DNA of 64,000 nucleotides from Variovorax paradoxus_P. Its GTDB lineage: Bacteria > Pseudomonadota > Gammaproteobacteria > Burkholderiales > Burkholderiaceae_C. Under the pieces are notes generated by a model. That model made no database searches. It was not told where the DNA came from and worked only from the letters and a program-made list of their open reading frames with translations. Position 1 is the first letter of the stretch; every line of letters starts with the position of its first letter. A program made the translations under genes and the position numbers. Shown one piece after another: positions 58,507 through 64,000 of the stretch. The stretch lies in the NCBI RefSeq assembly GCF_050627025.1, contig NZ_CP192472.1. One strand, 5' to 3'.

Positions 58507-59004
58507 TCAGGCAGTTGCGCCGGTGAGTTCTTCCATCAGCTCTTCCTTGCGGGCCGCAAGCTGCTCGCGCATGGCCACAAGGTCGAGCCCCTTGGCGGCG
58601 CGCGCCTTGACGAAGATCTCGTTGCGCTCTTCCTTCACGTGGTGGTCGATGTATTCACCCAGCACGATCACCTTGGCGTCGAACTTGTCGTCCACGTCGG
58701 CGGCTGATTCGATCTGTGCAATCAGTTCCTTCGCGCTGGCGTGCTCGACTTCGGCTTCGTCCAGCAGATCGGTTTCGCTCAGCGCCTCGCGCAGTGCGGG
58801 GTAGAAGATTTCTTCCTCGATCTGCGCATGCACCGTCAGCTCGGTGCAGATCTGGGTTGCCAGTTCGCGCTTCTTTTGCTGCGCGCTGGCGGCTCGCGAA
58901 TGGGTCAGTTCCTCGTACTCCTTGAACAACTTCTTGACGTTGCGGTGGTCGGTATCGAGAAGGCTGCATGCATCAGGTGCTGCTCGTTTGGTAGAGGTGG
59001 GCAT
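58507..59004 (-). CDS. Hemerythrin-domain protein, soluble
   Basis: A 165-residue four-helix protein. Iron ligands lie in LLDTDHRNVKKLFKEYEE, LTVHAQIEEEIFYPALRE, AEVEHASAKELIAQIES and YIDHHVKEERNEIFVKA. It has no membrane segment, unlike the neighbouring hemerythrin, and the last 30 residues are charged. A strong terminator separates the two. The paralogues could work as a soluble and a membrane-bound oxygen, NO or iron handler. Confidence 0.88.
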   Translation of the reverse strand: MPTSTKRAAPDACSLLDTDHRNVKKLFKEYEELTHSRAASAQQKKRELATQICTELTVHAQIEEEIFYPALREALSETDLLDEAEVEHASAKELIAQIESAADVDDKFDAKVIVLGEYIDHHVKEERNEIFVKARAAKGLDLVAMREQLAARKEELMEELTGATA

Positions 59005-59102
59005 CGTGGGCTCCGAATAATGGGTTGGTGGAAGCTGAACGATGCGGTGACGCGAAACTCCGCGACGTAGGAAAGCTGCCTGTGTGTGCGTAGCAGCGCC
59101 CA

Positions 59103-59591
59103 CTACTCGCGCCCGCGCTGCGCAAGCAGGCAGCCGGCTGCCAGGCCCACTGCAAAGAGTCCGTAGACCACCGCCATCGAGCCTTTGGAAAGGTGGTGCT
59201 CGAACCCCGGGGTGAGCCGGCGCGGGGTAATGGTGTAGTCCACCGCGCAAGCCACCGCCGTTGCCGCGCTGGCACTGGCAAGTGCGGCCGGCACCGATTG
59301 CGGGGGCCGCCTCTCGGCATGCAGCCAGGCGTAGAGCAGCGCCCAGAAAATCGCGCTCGCATGGTGGGTGGCATAACCAAGGCCTGTGTGCCGCAGCGTG
59401 GGCCGGTACACCTGCAGGGCCCGGTCGCCCCACAGCCAGTGGCTGGTGGCATTGGTGGGTGCCACCGCACTGCCGGCCTCGCGGCGGCCCCGCAGCATGA
59501 GCGCAGCCGTCGAGGCAAGGCTTGCGAACGTTCCGGCAATCAGGCCGGTTCGCAGCACCGGCGCAAGTCGTTTGCTTGTGTTCATGTTCAT
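59103..59591 (-). CDS. Membrane protein of unknown function
   Basis: A 162-residue protein with about four membrane helices (RTGLIAGTFASLASTAALML, SAIFWALLYAWLH, ALASASAATAVACAVDYTI and AVVYGLFAVGLAAGCLLA). HTGLGYATHHASAIFWALLY contains paired His residues reminiscent of YagU/DUF1440-type proteins, but the match is not firm. GAGG lies just upstream of the ATG. It follows the alpha/beta hydrolase gene by five bases, so the two are in one operon. Confidence 0.7.
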   Translation of the reverse strand: MNMNTSKRLAPVLRTGLIAGTFASLASTAALMLRGRREAGSAVAPTNATSHWLWGDRALQVYRPTLRHTGLGYATHHASAIFWALLYAWLHAERRPPQSVPAALASASAATAVACAVDYTITPRRLTPGFEHHLSKGSMAVVYGLFAVGLAAGCLLAQRGRE

Positions 59592-59596
59592 GACCT

Positions 59597-60376
59597 CTAT
59601 GCGGGGCTTTCGGAAACTGCGCGTGTCATGGCGCCGGTGGCCCTGGCGCCCAGGGTCATTTCGGTCATCCACGAGACCAGCAACTGCCCGTAGGCCTGGC
59701 GCGAAGACTGCTTGGACAACGCGTGGTCGGCACCCGAAATGACGCGGTACGTGGCAGAGCGCACGCGCTTGAAAGCACCCAGGTAGTTTTCGATGACCGG
59801 GTGCGGCACGATCTGGTCGTGCTCCGACTCGACGATAAGCACGTCGCCGGTAAACGCTTCGCAGGCGGCAAGCGCGCGGTTGTCGCGCGGGCCCACCAGG
59901 GTGCGTCGGTAGGCCACCAGGTCCGACCTGCTCAACTGCCCCTTGGGCGCCAGCCACTCGCGGTCGCGGTAGAGCGCAGGGGCGCGCAGTGCAAGCCAGC
60001 GCACCGGCCGCATGGCGCTGACCAGCGCCGCCAGGTAGCCGCCGTAGCTGCTGCCGATGATGGCAATTGCGTTGGGATCGACCGTGGGGTGGCTCACCAG
60101 CGTGTCGTAGGCCGCGAGCACGTCGCGCAGGTTGTCCTCGCGCGTCACCTCCTTTCGCAGCGCCGCATGGCGTGCGTGGCCCCGCAGGTCGAAGGTAAGG
60201 CACACGCAGCCAAGCGCGGCAATGTCGTGCGCGCGGGCAATGTATTGCTCCTGGCTGCCATCCCAGCCGTGCACGAGCAGGACACCGGGCACCATCGTGG
60301 AAGCGGCGACCAGCGTTCCGGCAATGTGCTGGCCGTCTACGGGAATATCGATGACGTTATGTCGTGTCGCTGGCAT
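59597..60376 (-). CDS. Alpha/beta hydrolase (dienelactone hydrolase-like)
   Basis: A 259-residue alpha/beta-hydrolase. PGVLLVHGWDGSQEQYIARA is the oxyanion region, AIIGSSYGGYLAALVSAM holds the nucleophilic Ser (GSSYGG), VLIVESEHDQIVPHPVIENY the acid, and SGADHALSKQSS the His. It is cytosolic. Its start overlaps the end of the DUF3182 gene by 20 bases, indicating tight coupling. The substrate is not predictable; family members act on esters, lactones or peptides. Confidence 0.88.
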   Translation of the reverse strand: MPATRHNVIDIPVDGQHIAGTLVAASTMVPGVLLVHGWDGSQEQYIARAHDIAALGCVCLTFDLRGHARHAALRKEVTREDNLRDVLAAYDTLVSHPTVDPNAIAIIGSSYGGYLAALVSAMRPVRWLALRAPALYRDREWLAPKGQLSRSDLVAYRRTLVGPRDNRALAACEAFTGDVLIVESEHDQIVPHPVIENYLGAFKRVRSATYRVISGADHALSKQSSRQAYGQLLVSWMTEMTLGARATGAMTRAVSESPA

Positions 60377-61529
60377 ACGGTTGGATCAATGCGTACTTGG
60401 TCAGGGGACCATTCTGTTTGTCGATGCCGCGGTAGTGCACCGTTGCATCCGCCGGAATCTGCGCTGCTGCGCCATAGGCCTCGAAGCACGAGACGCGCAG
60501 GCGCTCGAGCGCCTCATCGCGCCAGAAGCTTTCGAGCGCCACCATCTCTGCGCCGGTTGCACCGCCAACGCGCCACGACTGCTCGAGCACGCCCGAGCGC
60601 CACGCACCCGCGGCACCCACGCCCTGCGCTACGTCGTAGTTGACGCGCGATGCAAGAAAGCCCGGGAAGCAGTCGATCACCGCCTGGTGGTAGCGCCGCG
60701 CCTGCTCGATGGCAAGGCACAGCGCCGGGTTGGGGCTGGTCTTGGCAAGCAGCGCGTCGAAGTTGCCGCGCACCAGTGTCAGGTCGGAACCGCCATACAC
60801 GCTCTGCCCCGAGTTGTCAGTCGTCATGCGCTGGCGGCCGAAGTAGCTCACGATCATGTGGTCGACCATGACCTGTCCCACGCTGAATGTGTCCGGCCGC
60901 TCCAGGTTTTCTTCGATCACCACGCCGTGCAGCGCAATCCCGCTCTCGTCCATGGCCGCCAGGCTGCGGTCGAGCGCATCGGCATCGGTTACCACCGTCT
61001 GGCCGCGCCCTCCGGTGGCGCACACCGGCTTTACACGCACAGGGCCCTTCTCGAGCAGCCGGCGCCCGGCCCATCGCGCATCCTCTGCGGCAAAGGCAGA
61101 GAACCCTTCGAGTGCCGCATGCGATATGTCGGCAGCAAAGCCAGGCGCCCAGCCCTCGGGGCAGGCGGCGGCCCTGCCTACCAGCGGATGCGTGATGGCC
61201 TTGGTCGCCACGAAGGGGTATGGAACCACGCCCCCGAAAAGGTCGTGCAGCGTCGATATGCCGAGCGAGCGTGCCATCTGCGTGCTGGGCACGGTGTCGC
61301 TTGGCACAAAGTACAGCGGCGTGTTTTCGTGCGCACGCGATGCGTCGTACTCGCCGGCAAAGCGAAACCCTTTCAGCGCCGCAAGGCGCTGAGCAAAGTT
61401 GCTGCGCGTGGCGCGTTCGTGGTCGCTGCAGTAGGCCTCGGGGTCGGCGCTCCACACCACCACGCTGCCGCCGGTGCTCTTGAGGACGGTGTCCACGAGG
61501 GCGACTCCCGAGCTGAATAATGTGTCCAT
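60357..61529 (-). CDS. DUF3182 family protein, possible ATP-grasp enzyme
   Basis: A 390-residue protein of the DUF3182 family. The segment KGPVRVKPVCATGGRGQTVV with TDADALDRSLAAMDESG, followed by GVVIEENLERPDTFSVGQVM, looks like the lysine, glycine-rich loop and adenine-binding Glu of an ATP-grasp ligase. The pattern is seen by eye, and the acceptor substrates are unknown. It overlaps the alpha/beta hydrolase by 20 bases and lies 16 bases after the SDR gene. In many proteobacteria DUF3182, hydrolase and hemerythrin genes cluster, which suggests a stress role. Confidence 0.8.
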   Translation of the reverse strand: MDTLFSSGVALVDTVLKSTGGSVVVWSADPEAYCSDHERATRSNFAQRLAALKGFRFAGEYDASRAHENTPLYFVPSDTVPSTQMARSLGISTLHDLFGGVVPYPFVATKAITHPLVGRAAACPEGWAPGFAADISHAALEGFSAFAAEDARWAGRRLLEKGPVRVKPVCATGGRGQTVVTDADALDRSLAAMDESGIALHGVVIEENLERPDTFSVGQVMVDHMIVSYFGRQRMTTDNSGQSVYGGSDLTLVRGNFDALLAKTSPNPALCLAIEQARRYHQAVIDCFPGFLASRVNYDVAQGVGAAGAWRSGVLEQSWRVGGATGAEMVALESFWRDEALERLRVSCFEAYGAAAQIPADATVHYRGIDKQNGPLTKYALIQPYASDTT

Positions 61530-61545
61530 GGCGTGCGCTCCCGGC

Positions 61546-62361
61546 CTAGCGTTGGTCCGCCGTTCCGGGTTCGGCCATTCTGCGGTGCTGCCTGGCCAGC
61601 AATGCCGACGGCGTAACGTTGGCAACCGCCACCTGCAGCTTGTTCTTCCAGCCGGCGACCACGTCGCCTTCGCCGTCCATCATGGCTTCGAAGCCGATCT
61701 TCGCCACCTTGGCCGGGTCTGCCTTCTTGTCGTCCTGGCCCACCTTGGTGTCGAGCATGTCGGCGCGGTCGAAAAATTCGGTGTCGGTGGGGCCGGGCAT
61801 CAGGCAGCTTACGGTAACGCCGCTGTCCTTCAGCTCGTCGCGCAGCGCAAAAGAGAACGAATCCAGAAACGCCTTGGTGCCGTTGTACACGGCCTGAAAG
61901 CTCCCCGGCATGAAGCCCGCGATGGAGCCGGTAATCAGAATGCGGCCCTGCCCGCGCGCGCGCATTGCACCGCCCACGGCATGAATCAGGTACAGCGTGC
62001 CGGTGATGTTGGTGTCGAGCACATGCCGCGCGTCTGCAAAATTCTGGTCCAGAAACGCATGGCCGAGCCCCCGGCCCGCATTGGCCAGCAACGCATTCAC
62101 TGGTCGCTGGCCCGCGGCCGCCAGAAGCCGGTCGACCCCTTCGGTGGTGGAAAGATCGGCAAGCACGGGCTGCACTTCGACGCCCAGGCGGCGCAGTTGA
62201 ACGGCGGCGTCCTCGATCTCCGGCTCGTCGGCCGCAATCACAAGATCGAAGCCCTCGTTGGCGCAGCAGCGCGCGAGCTCCAGCCCTATGCCCGACGAAG
62301 CGCCGGTCACGATGGCGAAGGGCCGGGTGAAAGCGGAAGTGTCCATCGGGGAAGTGTTCAT
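61546..62361 (-). CDS. Short-chain dehydrogenase/reductase
   Basis: A 271-residue SDR enzyme. AIVTGASSGIGLELARCCAN binds the cofactor; LLANAGRG, ILITGSIAGFMPGSFQAVYNG and YNGTKAFLDSFSFALRDEL give the Asn-Ser-Tyr-Lys tetrad. The acidic residue after strand 2 (VIAADEPE) suggests NAD(H) preference, but this is weak. AAGGAG precedes the ATG at 62361. It heads the minus-strand run SDR, DUF3182, hydrolase and membrane protein. The substrate is unknown. Confidence 0.9.
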   Translation of the reverse strand: MNTSPMDTSAFTRPFAIVTGASSGIGLELARCCANEGFDLVIAADEPEIEDAAVQLRRLGVEVQPVLADLSTTEGVDRLLAAAGQRPVNALLANAGRGLGHAFLDQNFADARHVLDTNITGTLYLIHAVGGAMRARGQGRILITGSIAGFMPGSFQAVYNGTKAFLDSFSFALRDELKDSGVTVSCLMPGPTDTEFFDRADMLDTKVGQDDKKADPAKVAKIGFEAMMDGEGDVVAGWKNKLQVAVANVTPSALLARQHRRMAEPGTADQR

Positions 62362-62653
62362 CGGAATAGCTCCTTGTGAACGATTGGCGGGGCGCACGGC
62401 GGCGATCCGTGCATGTCGACGGGCGAAGCGCCTACGCGCCCTTGCCGTCCTGATCGCGATAGTCGAACAGCTTGCGATCCATCAGGGCGGGATAACGCGC
62501 GTCGTTGTGAAAGAGGCCTCCTACGCACCGCACTTTCCCCGCGCTTTCCGATAACTCGGCGGCGACTTTCGCGGCCACGCGCAGCTTTCCTACGGGGGCG
62601 GCTGGGGGCTTTTGAAATGGTGATGCCTCCGCTGACTGGAGACCTCCCGGTAC

Positions 62654-63259
62654 ATGGCCGCAACCTCTTCTTCCCCACCCCCTGCCCTTGCACCCACGCC
62701 CGCAGCCGGCCACACCGCATTGTTGATCATCGACATGATCAGCTGTTGGGATTTTCCGGATGCCGACAAGCTCTTGCCCGGCGCCCTTTCCATCGCCCCT
62801 CGCATTGCGGCGCTGAAGGCCCGGTGCACCCGCGCCGGGGTGCCCACCATCTACGTCAACGACAACCGCGGCCGCTGGCGCTCCGACTTTCCCAAGCTGG
62901 TGGAAATGTCCCTTGCCTCGGGCGGCGGGGGCGCCGAAATAACCTCGGCGCTGCTCCCCGGCGAAAAGGACTACTTTGTACTGAAGCCCAAGCAGTCGGC
63001 CTTCTTTGCCACGCCGCTCGAGCTGCTGCTCGCCTACCTGGACGCGAGGCGGCTGATAGTGACGGGCGTGGCAAGCGACCAATGCATCTGGGCGACGCTG
63101 GCCGATGCAGGCATGCGCGACCTGGAAGCGCTGGCGCCGCGCGACTGCGTTGCTTCGCAGACACCGGAACGCAACCAACGGTTTCTACGCCAGGCTGAAG
63201 AGGCGCTGCTCGTGCGCACCACCCCGGGCCCACGCATTCGCCTGCCCGCAAAGCGCTGA
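62654..63259 (+). CDS. Isochorismatase-fold cysteine hydrolase
   Basis: A 201-residue hydrolase. TALLIIDMISCWDFPD (catalytic Asp), FVLKPKQSAFFATPLELLL (Lys) and LIVTGVASDQCIWATLADAG (Cys) form the triad, and VPTIYVNDNRGRW lies at the metal-free side, so it resembles YcaC/RutB-like amidohydrolases more than nicotinamidase. GGAG precedes the ATG. It is divergent from the SDR gene; the 290-base gap between them holds no clear gene. Confidence 0.88.
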   Translation: MAATSSSPPPALAPTPAAGHTALLIIDMISCWDFPDADKLLPGALSIAPRIAALKARCTRAGVPTIYVNDNRGRWRSDFPKLVEMSLASGGGGAEITSALLPGEKDYFVLKPKQSAFFATPLELLLAYLDARRLIVTGVASDQCIWATLADAGMRDLEALAPRDCVASQTPERNQRFLRQAEEALLVRTTPGPRIRLPAKR

Positions 63260-63304
63260 GCACGGCGGCCCTGTCGCCCAGCGACAGCATGCCCACCCTG
63301 GCGG

Positions 63305-63619
63305 TCAGCCGCTTCGGTGCTCTGCGTTGCGCTTGCGCGTGGCCGCGGCCTTCTTGGCGGATGCGGAGCGTTCGGCCGCCGTACGAGATGCGGCTGCTGC
63401 GCCGCCCTTGTGGCCGCCCTTGCGCGAGGGCGCATGGTTCTCGGCCTTGCCGCGGCCGCTTCCGCTCTTCTTGCCGCCGCCCGTCTCGGCATTGACCGTG
63501 GCCCAGGCGCGCTTCTCGGCTTCGGCCTTGCCGACACCGCGGTGCTCGTAGCTTTCCTCGATGTGCTCGGCCTTGCGTTTCTGCTTGTCCGTATAGGACG
63601 ACTTGTCACCTCTTGGCAT
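63305..63619 (-). CDS. Small basic KGG-type stress protein
   Basis: A 104-residue, highly basic and hydrophilic protein. The N-terminal half (KSSYTDKQKRKAEHIEESYE, then VGKAEAEKRAWATVNAETGG) is a conserved small domain often annotated as plasmid stabilisation protein. The C-terminal half is Lys/Gly/Ala-rich (KKSGSGRGKAENHAPSRKGG) like KGG and histone-like tails. AAGGAG precedes the ATG at 63619. DNA binding or a desiccation-stress role is possible; no function is established here. Confidence 0.82.
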   Translation of the reverse strand: MPRGDKSSYTDKQKRKAEHIEESYEHRGVGKAEAEKRAWATVNAETGGGKKSGSGRGKAENHAPSRKGGHKGGAAAASRTAAERSASAKKAAATRKRNAEHRSG

Positions 63620-63834
63620 TGCTTTCTCCTTAAGGGTGAAGAAGCCTCTCATCCTGCGCGCCCGGCCTCTGCGCCGCAGGTCGGAAGACTCAGGGCATGC
63701 GCGTGGGAGCAGTCTGGCGACGGCGAAGCCGCCTCGACTGTGGGATTGCACCGACGGCCCTCACGCCGATTGCACGACACCCTTCAGCGCGCCACGTGCC
63801 GAACATGGCGCTTTTCGCACATGGAGCCTCTTCG

Positions 63835-64000
63835 ATGAAGCAGACAGTCAGCGACTTCGTGGTGCAACGCCTGTACGACTGGGGCGTGCGCCGCATCTAC
63901 GGCTATCCCGGCGATGGCATCAACGGCCTGATGGGCGCACTCGACCGCGCCGAAGGCTCGATCGAATTCATTCAGAGCCGCCACGAGGAGCTTGCCGCCT
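63835..64000 (+). CDS. Thiamine-diphosphate-dependent enzyme, N-terminal part (partial)
   Basis: The frame starts at an ATG with GGAG upstream and runs off the window after 55 codons. QTVSDFVVQRLYDWGVRRIY, then GYPGDGINGLMGALDRAE and EFIQSRHEELAA, is the N-terminal pyrimidine-binding domain of the acetolactate synthase/pyruvate oxidase family; the Glu in RHEELAA is the cofactor-activating glutamate. Pyruvate oxidase/YdaP-like is most likely from the GYPGDGING form, but the rest of the protein is not visible. Confidence 0.85.
   Translation, partial: MKQTVSDFVVQRLYDWGVRRIYGYPGDGINGLMGALDRAEGSIEFIQSRHEELAA

Noticed and set aside
62432..62600. Possible short minus-strand gene ending in MDRKLFDYRDQDGKGA
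   Set aside because: The end looks protein-like and AGGAGG lies nearby, but no start codon fits and the frame otherwise runs antisense through the isochorismatase-fold gene.
1..64000. tRNA, rRNA, CRISPR or prophage
   Set aside because: None was recognised by eye; a tRNAscan or repeat search was not possible here.

Overview
This is GC-rich DNA packed with genes on both strands. It is most like a betaproteobacterium of the family Comamonadaceae, and Variovorax is my best guess. The guess rests on four Bug/TctC tripartite-tricarboxylate binding proteins, a class I polyhydroxyalkanoate (PHA) pathway, an NrtR-controlled NAD operon, homospermidine synthase, gentisate-type ring-cleavage products handling, and the general protein style. 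No rRNA, tRNA, CRISPR array, transposase or phage gene was recognised. The window reads as ordinary chromosome with accessory catabolic blocks.

Layout. 1-5.3 kb: the start of a type I secretion ABC transporter, a 1228-residue repeat adhesin that is its likely cargo, and a divergent LuxR-type regulator. 5.5-8.1 kb: small SRPBCC and DUF2200 genes, then a LysR regulator divergent from an NAD(P)H-quinone-type flavodoxin. 8.1-12 kb: a minus-strand block of two Bug receptors around an AtuA-like protein split into two overlapping genes. 12.1-15.6 kb: RIO-type kinase, DUF1090 protein, and homoserine dehydrogenase preceded by a threonine/isoleucine-rich leader peptide and terminator (an attenuator). 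15.6-19.6 kb: a Kef/YbaL antiporter whose start codon lies in a perfect hairpin, DctA, and PhaB. 19.8-23.2 kb: a four-gene operon (regulator, beta-propeller, DUF899 protein, membrane protein) of unknown role.

23.2-28.9 kb is an NAD salvage operon (nrtR, nicotinamidase-like, pncB, nadE, nadM-Nudix) with three NrtR-like palindromes. 29-36 kb holds a YihY/BrkB membrane protein, a glycine-rich PGRS-like autotransporter and a divergent kelch lipoprotein. 36-39.2 kb encodes a cytochrome c plus a two-subunit molybdenum hydroxylase. 39.2-45.3 kb is a LysR-controlled CoA-transferase / MaoC-type hydratase / CitE-type lyase set flanked by two Bug receptors; its enzyme logic matches itaconate or mesaconate breakdown to pyruvate and acetyl-CoA.

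45.3-45.9 kb carries two inverted copies of a structured repeat with a conserved loop and different but internally complementary stems. 45.9-49 kb: phaA and phaC, about 26 kb from phaB. 49-53.2 kb: PgeF-type laccase-domain protein, maleylpyruvate isomerase and fumarylpyruvate hydrolase, Nudix, CreA-like and NlpD-like proteins; the last has a strongly structured leader. 53.2-57.8 kb: phospholipase D-like lipoprotein, homospermidine synthase and a coupled FAD amine oxidase. 57.8-64 kb: a likely stress or redox cluster with two hemerythrins, membrane protein, alpha/beta hydrolase, DUF3182 protein, SDR, isochorismatase-fold hydrolase, a KGG-type basic protein, and the start of a thiamine-diphosphate enzyme.
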